Shown in pieces: positions 32,439 through 40,587 of a stretch of DNA of 40,587 nt. Each line of letters starts with the position of its first letter. The stretch's first letter is position 1. The translations under genes were made by a program, and so were the position numbers. The notes under the pieces are model-generated. The model saw nothing but the letters and a program-made list of their open reading frames with translations. It had not been told where the DNA came from and did not search any database. The stretch is taken from contig JAFEDY010000033.1 in NCBI GenBank assembly GCA_018241405.1, forward strand, positions 1,199 to 41,785, given 5' to 3'. The stretch is from Pseudomonadota bacterium. GTDB lineage: Bacteria; Pseudomonadota; Gammaproteobacteria; Burkholderiales; Burkholderiaceae_C.

Positions 32439-35400
32439 TCAATCGTAGCGCACGGTGTAGATCAGGTCCACCGCGCTTTGCATGCCCGTCTGCCCGCGCA
32501 GCGTGAGGTGCTTGGACAGGTCGTAGAAGATGTAGAGCGTGCCCAGCACGCCCGAGAGGCTGCGCTCGTAGGTCACGTACAGGTCCTTGGACAGGCGCTT
32601 GCCCAGGGTGAGGGCGGCCTCGCTGGCGTCTGCGCCGGCCTGCGGGCCCTTGAAGCCGATCTCGTCCAGGCCCAGGCGCTTGGCGATGCCGCCGCTGCTG
32701 CCACCCTTGCCGCCGCCCAGCAGCGCCAGGGCGGCCTGCTGCAGGAGCGCGGCCTCGGCGCCACCGGCGCTGGCGCTGCGGCCCAGCACCACCCAGGAAA
32801 GTTTTTCGGCATCGGGCAGATCCGGGTCGGCGTACAGGCGCACGCGCGGCGCCTGCGCCGTACCCGTGACCTGCACGCCGGCGCGCACGCTGATGTTGGG
32901 GCGCAGCGCGAGGATGTCCAGCGCCGGGTTGTCGTAGGCGCCGGAGAAGCGCAGCAGCCCGCTTTCCACGTCCAGCGCCTGGCCCCAGGCGCGGTAGCGG
33001 CCCTGCACGGTGTGCAGCTCGCCGGTCACCCGTGGCTGGCCGCCAGTGGCGGCGCTGCTGCGGATGTCCAGCGTGCCCTCCAGGCGCGTGGTGATGCCAT
33101 GGCCCTGCAGCGCAAAGTCGTCGCCCAGGTCCAGCGTGAGGGCGATGTCGGGCGGCCGGGCGGCTTGCACCTGGCCCACGGCCTGCTCGGCCCTCGCAGC
33201 AGCGGCGCGCTCCAGGGCGGCCGAGTGCACGACAACATCGCTGCCCAGCTGGGGTGCACCGGCCTCGGGCAGGATGATGGTGGCGCGGTCGGTGCGCAGC
33301 TGCCCGCGCAGCTGGAACTGCCCGCCCTGCAGCCGCGCCTGCAGCTCGCCCGAGACGCTGAGCTGCCGGTCGGCGCGCACCAGCAGCTGCAGCGCCTGGG
33401 CCTTGGCGCGCAGGTCCATGGCGATGCCCGATACACCCGGGCCGCCCGCCGCGCCCCAGCGGACGGTGCCGCTGCCGCTCAGGCTGCCGCCGTCCTGCGG
33501 AGCGGCCGTGCGGTTGCCGCTGTAGCCGGCGATGCGCGCGCGGCTGCCCGGGCCGCCGTGCACCAGCAGCTCGGTGATGGTGAGCTGCTCGCCCTGCAGC
33601 GTGGCGCGCAGGCGGCCACCCTGCAGGTCCACGCCGTCGAGCAGCGAGTGCACGCCGAACTGGTCGGCCGCCAGCTGGCCGTTCCAAAGCGGCGCGGTGC
33701 GCGTGCCGGACAGGCGTGCGTCGGCGGCGAGCGTGCCGCGCACACGCCAGCCCGGCGGCGCCAGGGCGGACCAGACGCCGATATCGGGCAATGCGGCGCG
33801 CACGGTGGCGGCCAGCGGGGCGTCGGCGGGCCAGGTCCAGCCGCCGTTGGCATGGGACAGGCGGGTGCTGCCATCGGCCTGCACGCGGCCGGCGCGCGCG
33901 CTGTCCCATTGCAGCTGCGCGCGCAGGCCGTCGCCCTCGGCGCTGAGCGACAGCTCGGCCTGGCGCAGTCCGGCGGGCTGGCCCGCGGCGGCCAGGTCCT
34001 GAGGCGCCTGTGCCGCCCGGCCCTGGCCGCTGCTGTGCACCACGGTGCTGGCGGCCGCGTCACCCGTGAGGATGCTCAGATCGCCGCTGCTGCGTCGCAG
34101 GCTGGCGCGGGCGCGCAGGCGCTCGCCCGCGTCGATGTCCCAGCTGCCCTCCAGCACCAGGTTGCCGGCCAGGCCCAGGTGCGTGAGCAGGCCTTGGCCG
34201 TCCACGCGCCAGGCGTTGGCCCAGGCCAGCGGCAGGCCCTGCAGCTCGCCCTGGCTGCGCAGCCGCGCCACGCCTTGCGCGCCCTGGGCGTAGTGCAGCG
34301 GCTGCCAGCGCAGCAGGGCCGCGCCGGGCTGCGGGCCCGTCAGGCGCGCCTGGCCGGCCGAGGTCTCCACGACCAAGGCCGGCGACTGGCGCAGGTCCAG
34401 CGTCAGCGGCTCGGCCAGTTGCAGCGTCCAGGGGCCGCCGCCCTGGTCGTCGGCCATGGCCTGGACGCGCAGTTCGTTCAGCCGCGCCTGCCAGCGGCCC
34501 GCGCCGCGGCTGCCGCCCTCGGCGCGCAGGCGCAGCTGGGCGCGCAGGCCCGGCCGGCCGGGCGCGGGGCTCTGGCGCAGCTCGCCGTCCCATTGCAGGC
34601 TGGCCTGGGCCAGGCTGCCTTGCAGCGCTGCCGAGGCGCGCTGCAGTTCCAGCGTCATGGGAGCCTGGTCGCCGGCCGGTTGCGCCGCGAGCCGCAGGCG
34701 CGGGGCGTTCAGCCGGGCCTGCAGCGTGAAGTCGCCGGCGCGCGCCGCGGTTTGGACCGGCGCACCGGCCGGTAGGCCCGCGGCCTGCAGCTGGCGCTGC
34801 AGCGGTTGCCAGCCGCCGCGCCACTGGGCGCCGAGCTCGGCATTGCCGTCCAGGCGCCAGACGGCCAACAGTGCGGGCGCGCCCGGCAGGGTGGCCAGCC
34901 ATTGCTGTGCGCGCCCAGCGTCGGCCAGCTGCAGCGCCAGCGTGCCGGCACCGTCATGCGGCGCCAGCTGGCCGTCAAACTGCACCGTGGCGCCGGGCAG
35001 CTGGGCCTGCAGCCGGCCCTGCAGCGCGGGCGCGGCCAGGTCAATGCGCAGCGCCTGGGCGCGCAACTGGGCCTGCAGCGCGTCGAGCAGCAGGCGGTCC
35101 AGGGTGATGTGCTCGCCCCGCCACAGTCCCTGCGCGGCCAGCTGTTGCACGCGCAGCGGCGCGGGGCCCTTGGCCGGGGTGCGTGATGCGGGGCCAGCGG
35201 CGGCGCGCAGCTGGGCGGCAAAGCGCACGGTGTCGTCTTCGTGCCTGTCGGCGCTGGCGGTGCCGCTCAGGGGCGCGGCGTCCAGGCGACTGTGCAGGGC
35301 CGCGGGGTTGAGGGCCTGCACCTGGGCGCGGCCCTGCAGCGCGTGTGTGGCGGGGTTGAAGCGGCCCTGCAGGGCCACGCGTCCGCGGCCTATGTGCAGC

Positions 35401-36503
35401 AGGGCCTCGGGCACGGCCCATTCATGGCCGTCGTAACTGGCGCTGGCCTGCAGGCTGTCGATGGGCAGGCGCTGCCGGTCCCAGGGGCCGGGCCGGTCGT
35501 TGTGCAGGGCGCCCTGCAGGCGCCAGCCGGGCGCGCCGTCGGCGGCGGGCTCCAGGCGGGCGCTGCCGCCGAGCCGCGTGGCGGGCGCCCGCGGCCACAG
35601 GGCCGCCAGATCCAGTGCCTGCAGTTCGGCCTTGGCCTGCAGCAGGGGCTGGCGGGCCCAGGGGGCGATGCGTGCCTGCAGGTCGGCGCGCAGCGGCTGC
35701 CCGGCGGCGGCGTCCTCGGTACTGCGCAGCCGCGCCGTCAGTTCCAGCCAGGCGTCGGCCGTGGCCAGCCGGCCCTGTATTTCGGCCTGGGCCAGGGCCT
35801 GCAGCGGCTCGTCGCTGCCGGGCACGCTGGTCTGCAGGCTGCCGTCGAGCCGGGCCGAGAGCGCCATGGGCGCGGCCGCCTGCAGCCGGGCCTGCAGCGC
35901 GTAGCGGCCCTGGGCCAGCGTGACCTGGTCCACCGCCAGGTGGTGCTGCGCGCCGTCAAAGCGGTAGCTGCCGGCCAGGTCGTCGATGCCGACGGGGCTG
36001 GGACCGGCCCAGGCGATGTGCTGCACGCGAAACGGCAGCGCCACCTGCAGCGGCAGCGTGAGCTGCTCCAGCGGCGCGCCGGACTCGGTGCCGGATTCGC
36101 CCGGTGTGAGGGTGAGCTGCTGCAGCTCCAGCCGGTCTATGCGCAGCTCGCGGCGCAGCAGCGGCGCCAGGCGCCAGGCGATCTGCGCGTCTTCGACTTC
36201 CACCGTCAGCTGCGGGGTGCTCCAGCGCAGCCGGCCTATGCGCCCGCCGGCGCGCAGCGAGCCGTTGACCTCGTCCGCTTGCAGGCTGTGGCCCTCGGGC
36301 AGGAACTGTGCGGCGCGTGCCAGCGTGGCGGCCAGCGAGCCGCTGGTTCCGGCCCACCACCACAGCACGCCGAGCAGCGCCGCAGCCACGGCCAGCAGCG
36401 CCACCAGGCCGGCCCAGACGGGGCGCCAACGGCCACGGCGCGGCGTCCGCGGGGGCGGCGCGGCGGCTGCGGCGTAGGGCACTGGGTCGTAGGGCGAGGT
36501 CAT
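32439..36503 (-). CDS. tamB: TamB translocation and assembly module protein (DUF490)
   Basis: 1354 residues from the ATG at 36503; a TTG at 36518 overlapping the tamA stop is the alternative. A Pro/Arg-rich cytoplasmic tip precedes one signal-anchor helix (about 27-48 in the longer form). A very long beta-rich, Ala/Gln/Leu-rich periplasmic body follows, as in AsmA-like lipid-bridge proteins. The C-terminal DUF490-type region contains LLRFSGAYDNPALDILALR, VTGTAQAPRVRLYADPDLPDAEKLSWVVLG and a terminal beta-signal-like VDLIYTVRYD. TamB spans the periplasm, works with TamA in outer-membrane assembly and is implicated in phospholipid transport. It directly follows tamA. Confidence 0.93.
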   Translation of the reverse strand: MTSPYDPVPYAAAAAPPPRTPRRGRWRPVWAGLVALLAVAAALLGVLWWWAGTSGSLAATLARAAQFLPEGHSLQADEVNGSLRAGGRIGRLRWSTPQLTVEVEDAQIAWRLAPLLRRELRIDRLELQQLTLTPGESGTESGAPLEQLTLPLQVALPFRVQHIAWAGPSPVGIDDLAGSYRFDGAQHHLAVDQVTLAQGRYALQARLQAAAPMALSARLDGSLQTSVPGSDEPLQALAQAEIQGRLATADAWLELTARLRSTEDAAAGQPLRADLQARIAPWARQPLLQAKAELQALDLAALWPRAPATRLGGSARLEPAADGAPGWRLQGALHNDRPGPWDRQRLPIDSLQASASYDGHEWAVPEALLHIGRGRVALQGRFNPATHALQGRAQVQALNPAALHSRLDAAPLSGTASADRHEDDTVRFAAQLRAAAGPASRTPAKGPAPLRVQQLAAQGLWRGEHITLDRLLLDALQAQLRAQALRIDLAAPALQGRLQAQLPGATVQFDGQLAPHDGAGTLALQLADAGRAQQWLATLPGAPALLAVWRLDGNAELGAQWRGGWQPLQRQLQAAGLPAGAPVQTAARAGDFTLQARLNAPRLRLAAQPAGDQAPMTLELQRASAALQGSLAQASLQWDGELRQSPAPGRPGLRAQLRLRAEGGSRGAGRWQARLNELRVQAMADDQGGGPWTLQLAEPLTLDLRQSPALVVETSAGQARLTGPQPGAALLRWQPLHYAQGAQGVARLRSQGELQGLPLAWANAWRVDGQGLLTHLGLAGNLVLEGSWDIDAGERLRARASLRRSSGDLSILTGDAAASTVVHSSGQGRAAQAPQDLAAAGQPAGLRQAELSLSAEGDGLRAQLQWDSARAGRVQADGSTRLSHANGGWTWPADAPLAATVRAALPDIGVWSALAPPGWRVRGTLAADARLSGTRTAPLWNGQLAADQFGVHSLLDGVDLQGGRLRATLQGEQLTITELLVHGGPGSRARIAGYSGNRTAAPQDGGSLSGSGTVRWGAAGGPGVSGIAMDLRAKAQALQLLVRADRQLSVSGELQARLQGGQFQLRGQLRTDRATIILPEAGAPQLGSDVVVHSAALERAAAARAEQAVGQVQAARPPDIALTLDLGDDFALQGHGITTRLEGTLDIRSSAATGGQPRVTGELHTVQGRYRAWGQALDVESGLLRFSGAYDNPALDILALRPNISVRAGVQVTGTAQAPRVRLYADPDLPDAEKLSWVVLGRSASAGGAEAALLQQAALALLGGGKGGSSGGIAKRLGLDEIGFKGPQAGADASEAALTLGKRLSKDLYVTYERSLSGVLGTLYIFYDLSKHLTLRGQTGMQSAVDLIYTVRYD

Positions 36504-36514
36504 GGCTTTGCCGG

Positions 36515-38377
36515 TCAAAACGTGTAGCCCAGCCGCAGGTGCAGGCGCAGCGCGTGCGACTGCAGGCCGTAGCCCAGGTCGGCCTGCAGCGGGCCGACGG
36601 GGCTGTGCCAGCGCAGGCCGGCGCCCACGCCCACGCGGGGGCTCAGGTCGCCGGGTTTGTCGGCCACGGCGCCGGCGTCGATGAAGATGGCGCTCTCAAA
36701 GTCGGTGCGGTTGCCGCGCACGGTGATGGGGCTCTGCCACTCCACACTGCCCACGGCCATGTAGCGCCCGCCAAAGAGTTCGCCATTGCTGATACGCGCC
36801 CCTATGCTGCGGTAGCCATAGCCGCGCACCGTGGTGTCGCCGCCGGTCAGGAACAGCTGGGTCACGGGGATGTCGGCGCCCGCGCGCGCCAGCACCGCGC
36901 CGCCCTCCAGGCGCAGCGCCAGGCGGCTATTCCTGCGCAGGTTGCCGCCCATGTCCACCTGGCCCAGGCCTATGAAGGACTGCCAGCGCAGCTGCGCGCG
37001 CAGGAAGGGCTCGCGCGTGGGCCGCAGCGTGCTGCCCACGCCGAGCTCGCCCGCCAGGCCCCAGCCGCGCGTGGGGGCGGTGTTGTTGTTGAAGTAGCGC
37101 CCAGTCCAGCCATAGTGGGCGCTGAGGGCGCTGCTCGACGGCGGTGCGCCCACATCGCTGCTCTTGGCCGTGTCGTGCTGCAGGAAGTAGCTGCGGTCGA
37201 TATGGTCGCCGTTCTGTGTGCGCCCGGCGCGCAGGCGCGTGCTGTCCACGTCGAAGCTGCCCGTGACCTCGCGCTGCAGCTGCGCGCCGGTGAACCAGCG
37301 CCAGCCGTTGGCGGCGGGCAGGCCCGTCCAGTCGGTGGACAGCAGCCGGCGTTCGCGGTCCAGCGACACCTTGCTGACGGCGCGCCAAGCCAGGCCCGGC
37401 AGGCGGTTGTGGATATGGTCCATGGTCAGGCGTGCGCCGGTGTCGGTGGAGAAGCCCACGCCGAAGACCAGCTTCTGCAGCGGCGCGTCGCGCACCTGGG
37501 CGATGACGGGTGCGGCCTGCGGGTCGCCATGTTCGGTGTCCAGCGTAAGGAAAACGGCGTCGTAATAGCCGCTTGCGGCCAGGCGCTGTTGGGCGTCGAG
37601 CAGCCGCGCCTGGCTGTAGTCCTCGCCCGTGGGTAGGCGCGCGATGCGGCTGGTGCCCACGCTGCCGTAGCGCTCGCCGCCGCGGATCTGGAGCAGCCCG
37701 AAGCGGTAGGCGGGGCCGCTGTTGTAGTGCACCGACAGGTCTGCCTGGGCGCGGTCGGCATCCACGTCCGCGCGGCTATCCAAGATGCGCGCCGTCGGGT
37801 AGCGCCGCGCCTGCAGGCTGCGCAGGCCCTGGGTCTTGGCGGCGTCCCAGCCCTCCTGCGTAAAGGGCGCGCCCGGCGGCAGGCTCCAGTCGCGCCGCAG
37901 CTGGGCCTGGCGGTGCGCCAGGTCTGGCGCGGAGGCGCCGTCGCCGGTCACCGCCAGATCCACGCCGGCGATATGCGTGCGCGGCCCGGGCAGCACGCGC
38001 ACCTGCACGCTGCGCGCCGGCTGGTCCCTGGCAGGCGTGGGGTTGTCATGCAGCGTGATGGTGATGTCGGGGCTGAAGTAGCCCAGCGTGGCCAGCAGGC
38101 CGCGTGCGTCGTCGTCGGCCGCGCCGAGCAGGCGCGCCAGCTCCTGGGCCTGCAGGTCGGGCAGCTGGCGAAAGCGCTGCAGCGCCATATGCTGGGCCAG
38201 GTAGTCGCGGATCTGCGCGTCGCCGGCCTCTATGTCGAGCGCGAAGGCCTCGTGCCCGCTGCCCTGCGCGGCATCGGGCGCCGACCGCAGCAGGCTGCAG
38301 GCGGGCAGCAGCGCAATGGCGAGGTAAAGAAACAGCAACGCCGGCCACCGGGCCGGCGCTGATGGGGTGAGAAACAT
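36515..38377 (-). CDS. tamA: TamA / BamA-family outer membrane protein, with a lipobox
   Basis: The ATG at 38377 gives 620 residues; the frame continues upstream only as a shadow of the VWA gene. POTRA-like domains occupy roughly the first 280 residues and a 16-strand barrel the rest, with the family signature GGDTTVRGYGY and a terminal aromatic residue (LRLGYTF). The N-terminal export signal ends LLPACSLL, a lipobox with Cys at about 27, so the protein may be lipidated. That is unusual for a TamA, which normally has a type I signal. It lies 5 nt after the VWA gene and overlaps the possible TTG start of tamB. Confidence 0.92.
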   Translation of the reverse strand: MFLTPSAPARWPALLFLYLAIALLPACSLLRSAPDAAQGSGHEAFALDIEAGDAQIRDYLAQHMALQRFRQLPDLQAQELARLLGAADDDARGLLATLGYFSPDITITLHDNPTPARDQPARSVQVRVLPGPRTHIAGVDLAVTGDGASAPDLAHRQAQLRRDWSLPPGAPFTQEGWDAAKTQGLRSLQARRYPTARILDSRADVDADRAQADLSVHYNSGPAYRFGLLQIRGGERYGSVGTSRIARLPTGEDYSQARLLDAQQRLAASGYYDAVFLTLDTEHGDPQAAPVIAQVRDAPLQKLVFGVGFSTDTGARLTMDHIHNRLPGLAWRAVSKVSLDRERRLLSTDWTGLPAANGWRWFTGAQLQREVTGSFDVDSTRLRAGRTQNGDHIDRSYFLQHDTAKSSDVGAPPSSSALSAHYGWTGRYFNNNTAPTRGWGLAGELGVGSTLRPTREPFLRAQLRWQSFIGLGQVDMGGNLRRNSRLALRLEGGAVLARAGADIPVTQLFLTGGDTTVRGYGYRSIGARISNGELFGGRYMAVGSVEWQSPITVRGNRTDFESAIFIDAGAVADKPGDLSPRVGVGAGLRWHSPVGPLQADLGYGLQSHALRLHLRLGYTF

Positions 38378-38382
38378 GCGGC

Positions 38383-39570
38383 CTATTTTGACAAAAGCCG
38401 CATCGTCTCTTCGAGGCCCTTGAGCGACAGCGGATACATGCGCTGGCCCATGAGCTGCTGGACGATGCTGATGCTCTGGCGGTACTGCCACACGCCCTGG
38501 GGCTCGGGGTTGATCCAGGCGAACTTGGGGAAGGCGTGGGTCAGGCGCTGCAGCCATTCGGCGCCGGGCTCCTCGTTGTTGTACTCGACGCTGCCGCCGG
38601 GCTGCAAAATCTCGTAGGGGCTCATGGTCGCGTCGCCCACGAAGATCAGTTTGTAGTCCTTGTTGTACTTGCGGATGATGTCCCAGGTCGGGAACTTCTC
38701 GGCAAAGCGGCGGCGGTTGTTCTTCCACATGTAGTCGTAGACGCAGTTGTGGAAGTAATAGAACTCCAGGTGCTTGAACTCGCTCTTCACCGCGGAAAAG
38801 AGCTCTTCGACGCGCTGGATATGCTCGTCCATGGTGCCGCCCACGTCCATCAAGAGCAGCACCTTCACGTTGTTGTGGCGCTCGGGCACCATCTTGATAT
38901 CGAGGTACCCGGCGTTGGCCGCCGTGGCGCGTATGGTGTCTGGCAGGTCCAGCTCCAGCTCATGGCCCTCGCGCGCAAACTTGCGCAGGCGGCGCAGCGC
39001 CACCTTGATGTTGCGCGTGCCCAGCTCCTGCTGGTCGTCATAGTCGCGGTAGGCGCGCTGCTCCCAGACCTTGACGGCGCTCTTGTTCTTGCCGGCGCCA
39101 CCGATGCGAATGCCCTGCGGGTTGTAGCCGCCATGGCCGAACGGGCTGGTGCCACCCGTGCCTATCCACTTGTTGCCGCCCTCGTGCCGGCCCTTTTGTT
39201 CTTCCAGCCGTTTCTTGAGCGTCTCCATGAGCTCGTCCCAGCCCATTTTCTCGATGGCGGCCTTTTCCTCGGGGGACAGCTCGCGCTCCAGCATCTTGCG
39301 CAGCCAGTCGGCGGGGATGTCCTTGGTGAAATCGGCCAGCATCTCCACGCCCTTGAAATAGGCGGCAAAGGCGCGGTCGAACTTGTCGAAATGCTTTTCG
39401 TCCTTGACGAGGGCGGTGCGCGCCAGGTAGTAGAAGTCGTCCAGGCTCCAGGCGTCGTCGGAGCGCGGGCCCACCACGCCGGCCTGCAGCGCTTCGAGCA
39501 GCCCCATGAATTCCTTCACGGACACGGGCAGCTTGGCCGCGCGCATGGTGTAGAAGAAGTCGATCAGCAT
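38383..39570 (-). CDS. VWA-domain, CoxE-like protein
   Basis: A 395-residue protein of the CoxE-like VWA group that pairs with MoxR ATPases. The first ~200 residues are helical (FYTMRAAKLPVSVKEFMGLLEALQ start, EEKAAIEKMGWDEL). The VWA domain begins at KVLLLMDVGGTMDEH. The metal-site motif DxSxS reads Asp242-Val-Gly244-Gly-Thr246, so the first Ser is Gly and metal binding may be weakened. DATMSPYEIL is a later metal-site-like block. The MoxR ATPase gene lies one gene upstream, with an acetyltransferase between. MoxR-VWA pairs act in metal-cofactor insertion or complex remodelling; the client here is unknown. Confidence 0.9.
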   Translation of the reverse strand: MLIDFFYTMRAAKLPVSVKEFMGLLEALQAGVVGPRSDDAWSLDDFYYLARTALVKDEKHFDKFDRAFAAYFKGVEMLADFTKDIPADWLRKMLERELSPEEKAAIEKMGWDELMETLKKRLEEQKGRHEGGNKWIGTGGTSPFGHGGYNPQGIRIGGAGKNKSAVKVWEQRAYRDYDDQQELGTRNIKVALRRLRKFAREGHELELDLPDTIRATAANAGYLDIKMVPERHNNVKVLLLMDVGGTMDEHIQRVEELFSAVKSEFKHLEFYYFHNCVYDYMWKNNRRRFAEKFPTWDIIRKYNKDYKLIFVGDATMSPYEILQPGGSVEYNNEEPGAEWLQRLTHAFPKFAWINPEPQGVWQYRQSISIVQQLMGQRMYPLSLKGLEETMRLLSK

Positions 39571-39588
39571 GAAATCACTCTCCAGCGC

Positions 39589-40191
39589 TTATCCGGCGCT
39601 CGCATGCCGCTCTAAAAGATAGAGCAGCTGGGCGCGTCCCTCGGGCCATTCGCCGCTGCGCATGCTGTACATCACCGTGTCGCGTATCGTGCCGTCGCGG
39701 CGCAGCGCGTGGCCGCGGATCACGCCGTCGCGCTGAGCGCCCAGGCGCTCGATGGCGCGTTGCGAGGCGAAGTTGTAGTTGTCGGTGCGCCAGCCCACCA
39801 CATGGCATTGCAGGGTGTCGAAGGCGTGGCCCATCATCAGTAGTTTGCAGCTGGTGTTCACATGCGTGCGCTGCACGCTTTTGGCGTACCAGGTGTAGCC
39901 GATCTCCACGCGGCGCACGGCCGGCAATATGTCGTGGTAGCTGGTGCTGCCCAGCACGCGGCCCGTCGCCTCGTCGATCACGGCAAAGGCGAAGCGGCTG
40001 CCTTCCTCGCGCATCTTCAAGGCGGTTTCGATATAGGCGCGCGTGTTCTCGGGCTCCGGCACCGAGGTGACGCGGATCTTCCACAGCTCGCCATCGGCCG
40101 CGGCCGCGGCCAGGCCGGCCTCGTGCGACAGGGCCAGGGGCTCCAGGCGCAGGCCGCGACCCTGCAGGATGACGGGTTCCACAAAGGCCAT
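39589..40191 (-). CDS. GNAT-family N-acetyltransferase (RimJ/RimL-like)
   Basis: A 200-residue GNAT protein. The fold shows LRLEPLALSHEAGL at the start, FAFAVIDEATGRVLGSTSYHDI (beta strands 2-4), VEIGYTWYAKSVQRTHVNTSCKLLMMGHAFD covering the acetyl-CoA region, and VVGWRTDNYNFASQRAIERLGAQRDGVIRGH, the typical RimJ/L tail. The substrate is unknown. It lies 6 nt after the moxR stop and 18 nt before the VWA gene, so it is probably in that operon. Confidence 0.9.
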   Translation of the reverse strand: MAFVEPVILQGRGLRLEPLALSHEAGLAAAAADGELWKIRVTSVPEPENTRAYIETALKMREEGSRFAFAVIDEATGRVLGSTSYHDILPAVRRVEIGYTWYAKSVQRTHVNTSCKLLMMGHAFDTLQCHVVGWRTDNYNFASQRAIERLGAQRDGVIRGHALRRDGTIRDTVMYSMRSGEWPEGRAQLLYLLERHASAG

Positions 40192-40197
40192 GGCGGT

Positions 40198-40587
<390 letters not shown>

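Overview
The window reads as chromosomal DNA of a betaproteobacterium, most likely family Comamonadaceae (Acidovorax, Alicycliphilus or a relative). The grounds are high G+C with strong third-position bias, the order yqgE-ruvX-pyrR-pyrB-pyrC'-plsC, a ChpA/PilL-type chemotaxis kinase, QseB/QseC-like regulators, and two kinds of intergenic repeat that I remember from this family. This placement is inference; there is no rRNA in the window.

Layout. 1-2.0 kb: the 3' end of a CheA-like hybrid kinase, then two small single-helix membrane proteins on the minus strand. 2.0-8.1 kb: a 1607-residue PEP-CTERM surface protein with internal repeats, divergent from a LuxR-type regulator. 8.3-12.9 kb: yqgE, ruvX, pyrR, pyrB, a dihydroorotase pseudoenzyme (pyrC') and plsC. 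12.9-15.7 kb: a divergent Fe3+ ABC transporter pair (fbpC, fbpB) with a Fur-box-like site between them. 15.75-21.4 kb: an ArsC-like reductase, then a probable envelope-stress operon of a DegP/MucD protease, a QseB/PmrA-type response regulator, its sensor kinase and a cardiolipin synthase. 21.4-31.1 kb, minus strand: a nine-gene respiratory operon. 31.3-32.3 kb: divergent heme A synthase and tRNA-Arg(CCT). 32.4-40.6 kb, minus strand: tamB, tamA, a VWA/CoxE-like protein, a GNAT acetyltransferase and the 3' part of a MoxR ATPase.

The most unusual part is the operon at 21.4-31.1 kb. It encodes a heme-copper oxidase-like subunit I with a glutamine where the cross-linked active-site tyrosine should be, a CuA subunit II, a 50-residue membrane peptide, heme O synthase and a SCO copper chaperone. 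It also encodes a second, divergent heme-copper-like subunit I and two paralogous cytochrome b proteins with different redox tails. One cytochrome b is fused to two [4Fe-4S] clusters plus an MvhD/FlpD-like domain. The other is fused to a plant-type [2Fe-2S] ferredoxin plus an FAD/NAD(P) reductase. There is no Rieske protein, cytochrome c1 or oxidase subunit III. I read it as a dedicated electron-transfer complex that may reduce NO or another small oxidant rather than O2; that reading is a hypothesis.

Several genes in the window (yqgE, fbpC, arsC, the response regulator, possibly tamA) have a -10-like hexamer ending 6-7 nt before the ATG and no good Shine-Dalgarno site, which suggests leaderless mRNAs. 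No CRISPR array, insertion sequence, prophage or integron was seen.
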